NCBI GenBank assembly: GCA_965221135.1
Contig: CBDCRZ010000121.1
Span: 186,001-250,000, forward strand
DNA: 64,000 nucleotides
From: Sansalvadorimonas sp965221135
GTDB lineage: Bacteria; Pseudomonadota; Gammaproteobacteria; Pseudomonadales; Endozoicomonadaceae
Reading direction: 5' to 3'
The stretch's first letter is position 1, and each line of letters opens with the position of its first letter. Shown piece after piece: positions 29,447-39,497 of this stretch. Under the pieces are notes generated by a model that ran no database searches, was not told where the DNA came from, and was given only the letters and a program-made list of their open reading frames with translations. Both the position numbers and the translations under genes were made by a program.

Positions 29447-30904
29447 GTGTTACAGGCGTTAAGAACATTCAGAGCTCTTTGGCTGGCCCTGGCTATTGCC
29501 CCTGGACTTGTGTTTGCAGGTTCCAAAAAAAACGGTCAATGCACTCTTGTGTTACCCGTCAGTAAAACGGAGACAGATGTCCTCTCAACAGGCCGTATCC
29601 GCACAACCTCCACGGCTGTTCAACCTTTGGATGATACATTCTGCATAACCGGTCCAGAACACGCTCTGGTCTGTCAGGGCGTTGACAGACCTGCCAGGGT
29701 CAGGATTCCAGGAAAGGATGGTGACGCCCTCAATGTCAGCGCCACAGGCTCTGTCTGTTCCGCAAGGCCCAGCAAAACCTCTACCCCGTCATGGAAGGAG
29801 GATGTGATGGTCACAGGTGAATCAATTACCGGCCTGGAAGGGCTGATGCTACCTGACATCCCTGCTGTCAAAGCCTGGGAGATTCACTGTCGGGACCTTG
29901 TTAAAAAAGAGCCACCTGACACCCCAACAGCAGAGGCTGATGACCAAGGTTCCGATAGCCAGGTACAGGTAGTTGACATAGCATCTGTATCAACGTCACG
30001 GAGGCAACATAACACCAGCTGCGGCTGTGGCAAACACTTCGATACGGTCAGCCTGCTTAAGTCCCACCGCAAGTCCAGCAGCGACAGCCTCTGTAAGGGC
30101 AGGCAGAACACCACCTGCGGATGTGGCAAAAACTTCGATACGGTCAACCGGCTTGTAGCCCACCGCAAGTCCAGCAGCGAAAGCCTCTGCAAGGGCGATT
30201 GGAACACCACCTGCGGCTGTGGCAAAAACTTCGATACGTTCAACCAGCTTACTGCCCACCGCAAGTCCAGCAGCGACAGCCTCTGTACGGGCAGGCAGAA
30301 CATCACCTGCGGCTGTGGCAAAAACTTCAATACGATCAACCTGCTTTTAGCCCACCGCTATTCCAGCAGCGAAAACCTCTGCAAGGGCGATTTGAGCACC
30401 ACCTGCGGCTGTGGCAAAAACTTCGATACGGTCAACCAGCGTTTAGCCCACCGCAGGTCCAGCAGCGAAAGCCTCTGCAAGGGCGATTTGAACACCACCT
30501 GCGGCTGTGGCAAAAACTTCAAAACGGCCAGCCAGCTTAGGTCCCACCGCAAGTCCAGCAGCGAAAGCCTCTGTAAGGGCAGGAAGAACACCTCCTGCGG
30601 CTGTGGCAAAAACTTCGATACGGTCAACCAGTTTCATGCCCACCGCAAGTCCAGCAGCGACAGCCTCTGTAAGGGCAGGAGAAGCATCACCTGCGGCTGT
30701 GGCAAAAACTTCAATACGGCCAACCTGCTTAAGTCCCACCGCAGGTCCAGCAGCGAAAGCCTCTGCAAGAGCGATTGGAACACCACCTGCGGCTGTGGCA
30801 AAAACTTCGATACGGTCAACCAGTTTCATGCCCACCGCAAGTGCGGCAGCGACACTCGCTGCAAGAGCAAGCGGAGCAAACAAAATGGAGGCGCTAATAG
30901 TTGA
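29447..30904 (+). CDS. ZnF-20: zinc-finger repeat protein, 9 fingers
   Basis: 485 aa from GTG 29447. The frame is open far upstream, through the spacer and into an out-of-frame reading of the end of ZnF-19; that extension is an artefact of stop-poor repeat DNA. Nine fingers: KHFDTVSLLKSH, VNRLVAH, FNQLTAH, INLLLAH, VNQRLAH (Arg at the core Leu), KTASQLRSH, VNQFHAH, ANLLKSH, VNQFHAH. The last finger is followed by HRKCGSDTRC. The tail is KQNGGANS. Confidence 0.83.
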   Translation: MLQALRTFRALWLALAIAPGLVFAGSKKNGQCTLVLPVSKTETDVLSTGRIRTTSTAVQPLDDTFCITGPEHALVCQGVDRPARVRIPGKDGDALNVSATGSVCSARPSKTSTPSWKEDVMVTGESITGLEGLMLPDIPAVKAWEIHCRDLVKKEPPDTPTAEADDQGSDSQVQVVDIASVSTSRRQHNTSCGCGKHFDTVSLLKSHRKSSSDSLCKGRQNTTCGCGKNFDTVNRLVAHRKSSSESLCKGDWNTTCGCGKNFDTFNQLTAHRKSSSDSLCTGRQNITCGCGKNFNTINLLLAHRYSSSENLCKGDLSTTCGCGKNFDTVNQRLAHRRSSSESLCKGDLNTTCGCGKNFKTASQLRSHRKSSSESLCKGRKNTSCGCGKNFDTVNQFHAHRKSSSDSLCKGRRSITCGCGKNFNTANLLKSHRRSSSESLCKSDWNTTCGCGKNFDTVNQFHAHRKCGSDTRCKSKRSKQNGGANS

Positions 30905-31081
30905 TATCACTGCGGTTCGGTTGAGCCTGACTCCGCGCCATGATTCCCCTCATATTCTATACGCTTTCTATCATCATGCTTCCCTCGAATATTAACGCCG
31001 ATAAAACCGCCTGATGAGAAGAGTCCCCTTTTTCGTTGATCTGCTAGCCTGTGGCATCCGAAGGGAATCAGGGAAAGTGGA

Positions 31082-31866
31082 GTGTTACAGGTGCTAATAA
31101 CATTAAGAGCTCTTTGGCTGGCCCTGGCTATTACCCCTGTTCTTGTGTTTGCAGGTTCCAAAACAAACGGTCAATGCACTCTTGTATTACCCGTCAGCAG
31201 ATCGGCGACATATGTCATCTCAACAGGCCGTATCCGCACAACCTCCAAGGCTGTTCAACCTTTGGATGATACATTCTGCATAGCCGACCCAGAACACGCT
31301 CTGGTCTGTCAGGGCGTTGACAAACCTGCCAGAGTCCGGATTCCAGGAAAGGATGGTGAAACCCTCAATGTCAGTGCCACAGGCTCTGTCTGTTCCGCAA
31401 GGCCCAGAAAACCTCTACCCCGTCATGGAAGAAGGGTGTGATAGTCACAGGTGAATCAATTACCGGCCTGGAAGGGCTTATGCTACCTGACATCCCTGCT
31501 ATCAAATCCTGGGAGATTCACTGTCGGGACACTGTTAAAAAAGAGCCACCTGACACCCCATCAACAGAGGCTGATGACCAAGGTTCCGATAGCCCGGTAC
31601 AGGTAATTGACATAGCATCTGTATCAACGTCACGGGGGCAACGTAACACCATCTGCGGCTGTGGCAAAAACTTCGATACGGTCAGCCTGCTTATGTCCCA
31701 CCGCAAGTCCAGCAGCAAAAGCCACTGCAAGGGTGATTTGAACACCACCTGCGGCTGTGGCAAAAACTTCAATACGGTCATCCAGCTTTTAACCCACCGC
31801 AAGTCCGGCAGCGACACCCGCTGCAAGAGCAAGCGGAGCAAACAAAAGGGAGGCGCTAATAGTTGA
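31082..31866 (+). pseudogene. ZnF-21: short zinc-finger gene with frameshift
   Basis: GTG start at 31082. One base is missing at about 31409 (CCCAGAAAACC for CCCAGCAAAACC), so the product changes to RKPLPRHGRRV and stops at 31441. The original frame continues from about 31438 to 31866 with the end of the domain, the linker, only two fingers (VSLLMSH, VIQLLTH) and the tail. It is the shortest recognisable member with a tail, so fingers seem to have been lost as well. The upstream spacer has small deletions (TCATATTCTATACG, AATATTAACG). Confidence 0.78.
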
Positions 31867-32045
31867 TATCACTGCGGTTCGGTTGAGCCTGACTCAGTGC
31901 CATGATTCCCCTCATATTTCTATACGCGTTCTATCATCATGCTTCCCTCGAATATTCAACGCCGATAAAACCGCCTGATGAGAAGAGTCCCCTTTTTCGT
32001 TCATCTGCTAGCCTGTGGCATCCGAAGGGAATCAGGGAAAGTGGT

Positions 32046-33236
32046 GTGTTACAGGTGCTAATAACATTAATAGTTCTTTGGCTGGCCCTGGCTATTGCCC
32101 CTGTTCTTGTGTTTGCAGGTTCCAAAACAAACGGTCAATGCACTCTTGTATTACCCGTCAGCAAAACGGCGACAGATGTCCTCTCAACAGGCCGTATCCG
32201 CACAACCTCCACGGCTGTTCAACCTTTGGATGATACATTCTGCATAGCCGACCCAGAAAACGCCCTGGTCTGTCAGGGCGTTGACAAACCTGCCAGAGTC
32301 AGGATTCCAGGAAAGGATGGTGAAACCCTCAATGTCAGTGCCACAGGCTCTGTCTGTTCCGCAAGGCCCAGCAAAAGCTCTACCCCGTCATGGAAGAAGG
32401 ATGTGATAGTCACAGGTGAATCAATTACCGGCCTGGAAGGGCTTATGCTACCTGACATCCCTGCTATCAAATCCTGGGAGATTCACTGTCGGGACACTGT
32501 TAAAAAAGAGCCACCTGACACCCCATCAACAGAGGCTGATGACCAAGGTTCCGATAGCCCGGTACAGGTAATTGACATAGCATCTGTATCAACGTCACGG
32601 GGGCAACGTAACACCACCTGCGGTTGTAGCAAAAACTTCGATACGGCCAGACTGCTTTTAGCCCACCGCAGATCCAGCAGCGACAGCCCCTGCAAGGGCG
32701 ATTGGAACACCACCTGCGGCTGTGGCAAAAACTTCGATACGGTCAACCAGCTTTTAGCCCACCGCAAGTCCAGCAGCGACAGCCTCTGTAAGGGCAGGAG
32801 AAACACCACCTGCGGCTGTGGCAAAAACTTCGATACGGTCAACCAGTTTGATGCCCACCGCAAGTCCAGCAGCGACAACCTCTGCAAGGGCGATTTGAAC
32901 ACCACCTGCGGCTGTAGCAAAAACTTCAATACGGCCAACCTGCTTAAGTCCCACCGCAGGTCCAGCAGCGACAACCTCTGCAAGGGCGATTTGAACACCA
33001 CCTGCGGCTGTGGCAAAAACTTCAATACGGCCAACCTGCTTAAGTCCCACCGCAGGTCCAGCAGCAAAAGCCTCTGCAAGAGCGATTGGAACACCACCTG
33101 CGGCTGTGGCAAAAACTTCGATACGGTCAACCAGTTTAATGCCCACCGCAAGTCCAGCAGCGAAAGCCTCTGTAAGGGCAGGAAGAACACCACCTGCGGC
33201 TGTGGCAAAAACTTCAATACGGTCATCCAGCTTTAA
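32046..33236 (+). pseudogene. ZnF-22: zinc-finger gene truncated in last finger
   Basis: 396 aa from GTG 32046, layout normal through six complete fingers. Finger 7 loses one T (CAGCTTTAAACCC for CAGCTTTTAACCC), giving a stop at 33234-33236 before the His ligand. The remaining tail, shifted by one frame, continues to a TGA at 33309-33311. Fingers 4 and 5 (FNTANLLKSHRRSSSDNLC) are a near-exact duplicate pair. Fingers 1 and 4 are CGCS. The first six fingers should still fold, so a truncated product lacking the basic tail is possible. Confidence 0.75.
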
Positions 33237-33406
33237 ACCCACCGCAAGTCCGGCAGCGACACCCGCTACAAGAGCAAGCGGAGCAAACAAAAGGGAGGCG
33301 TTAACAGTTGACCTGGAATATTCAACGCCGATAAAACCGCCTGACGAGAACAGTCCCCTTTTTCGTTCATCTGCTAGCCTGTGGCATCCGAAGGGAATCA
33401 GAGAAA

Positions 33407-34870
33407 GTGGTGTTACAGGTGCTAATAACATTCAGAGCTCTTTGGCTGGTCCTGGCTATTGCCCCTGTTCTTGTGTTTGCAGGTTCCAAAACAAACGGTC
33501 AATGCACTCTTGTGTTACCCGTCAGCGAAACGGCGACAGATATCCTTTCAACAGGCCGTATCCGCACAACCTCCACGGCGGCTCAACCTTTGGATGATAC
33601 ATTCTGCATAGTCGATCCAGAACACGCCTTGATCTGTCAGGGCGTTGACAAACCTGCCAGGGTCAGGATTCCAGGAAAGAATGGTGATGACATCAGGGTC
33701 AGCGCCACAGGCTCTGTCTGTTCCGCAAGACCCAGCAAAACCTCTACCCCGTCATGGAAGGAGGATGTGATAGTCACAGGTGAATCAATTACCGGCCTGG
33801 AAGGGCTGATGCTACCTGACATCCCTGCTATCAAAGCCTGGGAGATTCACTGTCGGGTCTTTGTTAAAAAAGAGCTTCCTGACACCCCACCAACAGAGGC
33901 TGATGACCAAGGTTCCGATAGCCCGGTACAGGTAATTGACATAACATCTGTATCAACCTCACGGGGGCAACATAACACCACCTGCGTCTGTGGCCAGCGC
34001 TTCGATAAGGAAAACCAGCTTCAATCCCACCGCCGCAGCAGCAGCGCAAGCCTCTGCAAGGGCGATTTGAACACCACCTGCGGCTGTGGCAAAAACTTGA
34101 ACACGGTCAACCAGCTTTTAGCCCACCGCAAGTCCAGCAGCGACAGCCTCTGTAAGGGCGATTTGAACACCACCTGCGGCTGTGGCATACACTTCAATAC
34201 GGTCAGCCAGCTTGTAGCCCACCGCTATTGCAGAAGCGAAAGCCTCTGCAAGGGCGATTTGAACACCACCTGTCGCTGTGGCAAAAGCTTCGATACGGTC
34301 AACATGCTTAAGTCCCACCGCAAGTCCAGCAGCGACAGCCTCTGCAAGGGCGATTTGAACACCACCTGCGGCTGTGGCAAAAACTTCAATACGGCCAGAC
34401 TGCTTTTAGCCCACCGCAATTCCAGCAGCGAAAGTCTCTGCAAGGGCGATTGGAACACCACCTGCGGCTGTGGTAAAAACTTCAATACGGTCAACCAGTT
34501 TCATGCCCACCGCTATTCCAGCAACGGCAGCCTCTGTAAGGGCTGGAGGAAGAACACCACCTGCGGCTGTGGCAAAAACTTCAATACGGTCGGCCAGCTT
34601 CTGTCCCACCGCAAGTCCAGCAGCGAAAGCCTCTGCAAGGGCGATTGGAACACCAGCTGCGGCTGTGGTAAAAACTTCGATACGGTCAACAAGCTTACAG
34701 GCCACCGCAAGTCCAGCAGCGACAGCCTCTGCAAGGGCGATTGGAACACCACCTGCGGCTGTGGCAAAAACTTCGGTACGATTAACCAGCTTATGTCCCA
34801 CCGCAGGCTCAACAACAACACCCGCTGCAAGAGCAAGCCGAGCAAAAAAAAGGGAAGTGTTAACAGTTGA
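33407..34870 (+). CDS. ZnF-23: zinc-finger repeat protein, 9 fingers, shortened spacer
   Basis: 487 aa; two adjacent GTGs (33407, 33410) can start it. The spacer is only 95 nt because about 75 bp just after ZnF-22, including the hairpin, are missing. Nine fingers: CVCGQRFDKENQLQSH, NLNTVNQLLAH, CGCGIHFNTVSQLVAH, CRCGKSFDTVNMLKSH, ARLLLAH, VNQFHAH, VGQLLSH, VNKLTGH, FGTINQLMSH. One inter-finger linker is longer (KGWRKNTT). The domain has NGDDIRVSATG. The tail is KSKPSKKKGSVNS. Confidence 0.84.
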   Translation: MVLQVLITFRALWLVLAIAPVLVFAGSKTNGQCTLVLPVSETATDILSTGRIRTTSTAAQPLDDTFCIVDPEHALICQGVDKPARVRIPGKNGDDIRVSATGSVCSARPSKTSTPSWKEDVIVTGESITGLEGLMLPDIPAIKAWEIHCRVFVKKELPDTPPTEADDQGSDSPVQVIDITSVSTSRGQHNTTCVCGQRFDKENQLQSHRRSSSASLCKGDLNTTCGCGKNLNTVNQLLAHRKSSSDSLCKGDLNTTCGCGIHFNTVSQLVAHRYCRSESLCKGDLNTTCRCGKSFDTVNMLKSHRKSSSDSLCKGDLNTTCGCGKNFNTARLLLAHRNSSSESLCKGDWNTTCGCGKNFNTVNQFHAHRYSSNGSLCKGWRKNTTCGCGKNFNTVGQLLSHRKSSSESLCKGDWNTSCGCGKNFDTVNKLTGHRKSSSDSLCKGDWNTTCGCGKNFGTINQLMSHRRLNNNTRCKSKPSKKKGSVNS

Positions 34871-35048
34871 TATCACAGCGGCTCGGTTGAGCCTGACTCA
34901 GCGCCATGAATCCCCTCATATTTCTATACGCTTTCTATCATCATGCTTCCCTGGAATATTCAACGCCTATAAAAGCGCCTGATAAGAACAGCGCCCTTTT
35001 CCGTTCATCTGCTAGCCTGTGGCATCCGAAGGGATCAGGGAAAGAGGT

Positions 35049-36545
35049 GTGTTACAGGTGCTAATAACATTCAGAGCTCTTTGGCTGGTCCTGGCTACTG
35101 CCCCTGTTCTTGTGTTTGCAGGTTCCAAAACAAACGGTCAATGCACTCTTGTGTTACCCGTCAGCAAAACGGCGACAGATGTCCTCTCAACAGGCCGTAT
35201 CCGCACAACCTCCACGGCTGTTCAACCTTTGGATGATACATTCTGCATAGCCGACCCAGAACACGCCCTGGTCTGTCAGGGTGTTGACAAACCTGCCAGA
35301 GTCAGGATTCCAGGAAAGGATGGTGATGCCCTCAATGTCAGCGCCACAGGCTCTGTCTGTTCCGTAAGGCCCAGCAAAACCTCTACCCCGTCATGGAAAG
35401 ATGATGTGATTATCACAGGTGACTCAATTACCGGCCTGGAAGGGCTGATGTTACCTGACATCCCTGCTATCAAAGCCTGGGAAATTCACTGTCGGAACCT
35501 TGTTAAAAAAGAGCCACCTGACACCCCATCAACAGAGGCTGATCACCAAGGTTCCGATAGCCCGGTACAAGTAGTTGACATAGCATTTGTATCAAAGTCA
35601 CGGGGGCAACATAACACCACCTGCGCCTGTGGCCAGCGCTTCGATACGGACAGCCAGCTTCAATCCCACCGCCGCCGCAGCAGCGCAAGCCTCTGCAAGG
35701 GCGATTTGAACACCACCTGCAGCTGTGGCAAACACTTCAATACGGTCAACCAGTTTTTTGCCCACCGCCATTCCAGCAGCGACAGCCTCTGTAAGGGCGA
35801 TTTGAACACCACCTGCGGCTGTGGCAAACACTTCAATACGGCCAGCCAGCTTGTAGCCCACCGCTATTGCAGAAGCGAAATCCTCTGCAAGGGTGATTTG
35901 AACACCACCTGCGGTTGTGGCAAAAACTTCAATACGGTCAACAAGCTTTTTGCCCACCGCAAGTCCAGCAGCGACAGCCTCTGCAAGGGCGATTGGAACA
36001 CCACCTGCGGCTGTGGCAAAAACTTCAATACGGCCAGACTGCTTTTAGCCCACCGCAATTCAAGCAGCGAAAGTCTCTGCAAGGGCGATTGGAACACCAC
36101 CTGCCGCTGTGGCAAAAACTTCGATACGGTCAACCATTTTTTAACCCACCGCAAGTCCAGCAGCGAAAGCCTCTGCAAGGGCGATTTAAAAACAACCTGC
36201 GGCTGTGGCAAAAACTTCGATACGGGCAACCAGCTTTTAACCCACCGCAAGTCCAGCAGCGAAAGCCTCTGCAAGGGCGATTGGAACACCACCTGCGGCT
36301 GTGGCAAAAACTTCGATACAGTCAACAAGCTTGCAGGCCACCGCAAGTCCAGCAGCGAAAGCCTCTGCAAGGGCGATTGGAACACCACCTGCGACTGTGG
36401 CAAAAGCTTCGGTACAGTCAACCAGTTTTTTGCCCACCGCAGGTTAAGCAGCGACACCCGCTGCAAGAGCAAGCGGAGCAAACAAAAGGGAGGCGCTAAT
36501 AGTTCATGTCACAGCGGCTCGGTTGAGCCTGACTCAGCGCCATGA
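35049..36545 (+). CDS. ZnF-24: zinc-finger repeat protein, 9 fingers
   Basis: 498 aa from GTG 35049. Nine fingers, starting with CACGQRFDTDSQLQSH and ending CDCGKSFGTVNQFFAH. Fingers 3 and 5 match fingers 3 and 5 of the neighbouring ZnF-23, including the rare HRYCRSE segment, while fingers 6-8 differ. The residue between the first two Cys varies more here than elsewhere (A, S, G, R, D). The stop is lost, with the extension SSCHSGSVEPDSAP to 36545. Confidence 0.85.
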   Translation: MLQVLITFRALWLVLATAPVLVFAGSKTNGQCTLVLPVSKTATDVLSTGRIRTTSTAVQPLDDTFCIADPEHALVCQGVDKPARVRIPGKDGDALNVSATGSVCSVRPSKTSTPSWKDDVIITGDSITGLEGLMLPDIPAIKAWEIHCRNLVKKEPPDTPSTEADHQGSDSPVQVVDIAFVSKSRGQHNTTCACGQRFDTDSQLQSHRRRSSASLCKGDLNTTCSCGKHFNTVNQFFAHRHSSSDSLCKGDLNTTCGCGKHFNTASQLVAHRYCRSEILCKGDLNTTCGCGKNFNTVNKLFAHRKSSSDSLCKGDWNTTCGCGKNFNTARLLLAHRNSSSESLCKGDWNTTCRCGKNFDTVNHFLTHRKSSSESLCKGDLKTTCGCGKNFDTGNQLLTHRKSSSESLCKGDWNTTCGCGKNFDTVNKLAGHRKSSSESLCKGDWNTTCDCGKSFGTVNQFFAHRRLSSDTRCKSKRSKQKGGANSSCHSGSVEPDSAP

Positions 36546-36685
36546 TTCCCCTCATATTTCTCTCCGCTTTCTATCATCATGCTTCCCTGGAATATTCAAC
36601 GCCTATAAAAGCGCCTGATGAGAACAGCCCCCTTTTCCGTTCATCTGCTAGCCTGTGGCATCCGAAGGGAATCAGGGAAAGTGGT

Positions 36686-37855
36686 GTGTTACAGGTGCTT
36701 ATAACATTCACAGTTCTTTGGCTGGCCCTGGCTATTGCCCCTGTTCTTGTGTTTGCAGGTTCCAAAACAAACGGTCAATGCACTCTTGTGTTACCCGTCT
36801 GCAAAACGGCGACAGATGTCCTCTCAACAGGCCGTATCCGCACAACTTCCACGGCAGCTCAACCTTTGGACGATACATTCTGCATAGCCGGTCCAGAACA
36901 TGCTCTGGTCTGTCAGGGCGTTGATAAACCTGCCAGGGTCAGGATTCCAGGAAAGAATGGTGATGCCCTCAATGTCAGCACCACAGGGTCTGTCTGTTCC
37001 GCAAGGCCCAGCAAAACCTCTACCCCGTCATGGAAGGAGGATGTGATGGTCACAGGTGAATCAATTACCGGCCTGGAAGGGCTGATGCTACCTGACATCC
37101 CTGCTGTCAAAGCCTGGGAGATTCACTGTCGGGACTTTGTTAAAAAAGAGCCACCTGACACCCCAACAGCAGAGGCTGATGACCAAGGTTACGATGACCC
37201 GGGACAGGTAGTTGACATAACATCTGTATCAACGTCACGGAGGCAACATAACACCACCTGCGGCTGTGGCAAAAACTTCGATACGGTCAGCCAGCTTACG
37301 TCCCACCGCAGGTCCCGCAGCGAAAGCCTCTGCAAGGCCGATTTGAACACCACCTGCGGCTGTGGCAAAAACTTGAACACGGTCAACCAGCTTTTAGCCC
37401 ACCGCAAGTCCAGCAGCGACAGCCTCTGTAAGGGCAGGAAGAACATCACCTGCGGCTGTGGCAAACACTTCAATACGGCCAGCCAGCTTATGTGCCACCG
37501 CTATTCCAGCAGCGACAGCCTCTGCAAGGGCGATTTGAAAACCACCTGCGGCTGTGGCAAAAACTTCAATACAGTCAACCAGCTTCATGCCCACCGCTAT
37601 TCCAGCAGCGAAAGCCTCTGCAAGGGCGGTTTGAACACCTCCTGCGGCTGTGGCAAAAACTTCGATACGGTCAACCAGTTTCATATCCACCGCCGCGGCA
37701 GCAGCGACAGCCTCTGCAAGGGCGGCTGGAACACCACCTGCGGCTGTGGCAAAAACTTCAGTACGGTCAACCAGTTTAAGGCCCACCGCTATTCCAGCAG
37801 CGTCACCCGCTGCAAGAGCAAGCGGAGCAAACAAAAGGGAGGCGTTAAGAGTTGA
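36686..37855 (+). CDS. ZnF-25: zinc-finger repeat protein, 6 fingers
   Basis: 389 aa from GTG 36686. Six fingers: VSQLTSH, NLNTVNQLLAH, KHFNTASQLMCH, VNQLHAH, VNQFHIH and FSTVNQFKAH (Ser at helix -2 in the last finger). An additional Cys follows LPV in the N-terminal domain (LPVCKTATD), giving six cysteines there. One linker is KADLNTT. The final His-to-Cys segment reads SSVTRC. Confidence 0.85.
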   Translation: MLQVLITFTVLWLALAIAPVLVFAGSKTNGQCTLVLPVCKTATDVLSTGRIRTTSTAAQPLDDTFCIAGPEHALVCQGVDKPARVRIPGKNGDALNVSTTGSVCSARPSKTSTPSWKEDVMVTGESITGLEGLMLPDIPAVKAWEIHCRDFVKKEPPDTPTAEADDQGYDDPGQVVDITSVSTSRRQHNTTCGCGKNFDTVSQLTSHRRSRSESLCKADLNTTCGCGKNLNTVNQLLAHRKSSSDSLCKGRKNITCGCGKHFNTASQLMCHRYSSSDSLCKGDLKTTCGCGKNFNTVNQLHAHRYSSSESLCKGGLNTSCGCGKNFDTVNQFHIHRRGSSDSLCKGGWNTTCGCGKNFSTVNQFKAHRYSSSVTRCKSKRSKQKGGVKS

Positions 37856-38037
37856 TATCACAGCGGCTCTGTTGAGCCTGACACGGCACCAGCTCCTCCC
37901 TCCTCATAGTTCTTTACGCTTTCTATCATCATGCTTCTCTGGAATATTCAACGTCTATAAAACCGCCTGATGGGAACAGCCCCCTTTTCCGTTCATCTGC
38001 TAGCCTGTGGAATCCGAAGGGAATCAGGGAAAGTGGT

Positions 38038-39309
38038 GTGTTACAAGCGTTAATAACATTAAGAGTTCTTTGGCTGGCCCTGGCTATTACCCCTGTTCTT
38101 GTGTTTGCAGGTTCCAAAACAAACGGTCAATGCATTCTTGTGTTACCCGTTAGCAAAACGGCGACAGATGTCCTCTCAACAGGCCGTATCCGCACAACCT
38201 CCACGGCTGTTCAACCTTTGGATGATACATTCTGCATAGCCGATCCAGAACACACTCAGATCTGTCAGGGCGTTGACAAACCTGCCAGAGTCAGGATTCC
38301 AGGAAAGGACGGCGATACCCTCAATGTCAGCGCCACTGGCTCTGTCTGTTCCGCAAGGTCCAGCAAAACCTCTACCCCGTCATGGAAGGATGATGTGATG
38401 GTCACAGGTGAATCAATTACCGGCCTGGAAGGGCTGATGCTACCTGACATCCCTGCCATCAAAGCCTGGGAGATTCACTGTCGGGACCTTGTTAAAAAAG
38501 AGCCACCTGACACCCCATCAACAGAGGCTGATGACCAAGGTTACGATAGCTCGGTACAGGTAGTTGACATAACATCTGTATCAACGTCACGGGGGCAACT
38601 TAACACCACCTGCGGCGGCTGTGGCAAAAACTTCAATACGGCCAGACTGCTTAATTCCCACCGCAAGTCCAGCAGCCAAAGCCTCTGCAAGGGCGATTGG
38701 AACACCACCTGCAGCTGTGGCAAAAACTTCGATACGGTCAACAAGCTTGCAGTCCACCGCTATTCAACCAGCGACAGCCTCTGTAAGGGCAGGAAGAACA
38801 CCACCTGCGGCGGCTGTGGCAAAAACTTCAATACGGCCAACCAGCTTATGACCCACCGCTATTCCAGCAGCGAAAACCTCTGCAAGGACGATTTGAACAC
38901 CACCTGCTGCTGTGGCAAAAACTTCGATACGGTCAACCAGCTTGCAGGCCACCGCAAGTCCAGCAGCGGAAGCCTCTGCAAGGGCAGGAAGAACACCACC
39001 TGCTGCTGTGGCAAAAACTTCGATACGGTCAACCAGCTTGCAGGCCACCGCAAGTCCAGCAGCGAAAGCCTCTGCAAGGGCGATTTGAACACCACCTGCG
39101 GCTGTGGCAAAAACTTCAATACGGTCAACCAATTTCATGCCCACCGCAAGTCCAGCAGCGAAAGCCTCTGCAAGGGCGATTGGAACACCTCCTGCGGCTG
39201 TGGCAAAAACTTCGATACGGTCAACCAGCGTTTAGACCACCGCAAGTCCAGCAATGACACCCGGTGCAAGATCAAGCGGAGCAAACAAAAGGGAGGCGTT
39301 AAGAGTTGA
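38038..39309 (+). CDS. ZnF-26: zinc-finger repeat protein, 7 fingers
   Basis: 423 aa from GTG 38038. Seven fingers. Two (1 and 3) have the complete C-x2-C pair (CGGC), unusual outside position 1. Fingers 4 and 5 are a near-exact duplicate (CCCGKNFDTVNQLAGH). The last is FDTVNQRLDH, with Arg at the core Leu and Asp at helix 6. The tail is KIKRSKQKGGVKS. The reading frame and all Cys/His ligands are intact. Confidence 0.85.
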   Translation: MLQALITLRVLWLALAITPVLVFAGSKTNGQCILVLPVSKTATDVLSTGRIRTTSTAVQPLDDTFCIADPEHTQICQGVDKPARVRIPGKDGDTLNVSATGSVCSARSSKTSTPSWKDDVMVTGESITGLEGLMLPDIPAIKAWEIHCRDLVKKEPPDTPSTEADDQGYDSSVQVVDITSVSTSRGQLNTTCGGCGKNFNTARLLNSHRKSSSQSLCKGDWNTTCSCGKNFDTVNKLAVHRYSTSDSLCKGRKNTTCGGCGKNFNTANQLMTHRYSSSENLCKDDLNTTCCCGKNFDTVNQLAGHRKSSSGSLCKGRKNTTCCCGKNFDTVNQLAGHRKSSSESLCKGDLNTTCGCGKNFNTVNQFHAHRKSSSESLCKGDWNTSCGCGKNFDTVNQRLDHRKSSNDTRCKIKRSKQKGGVKS

Positions 39310-39497
39310 TATCACAGCGGCTCGGTTGAGCCTGACTCAGCGCCATGATTCCCCTCATATTTCTTTGCGCTTTCTATCATCATGCTTCCCTGGAATATTC
39401 AACGCCTATAAAACCGCCTGATGGGAACGCCGCCTTTTTCCGTTTATCTGCTAGCCTGTGGAATCCGAATAGAAACAGAGAAAAAAGGAGAAGCGGT

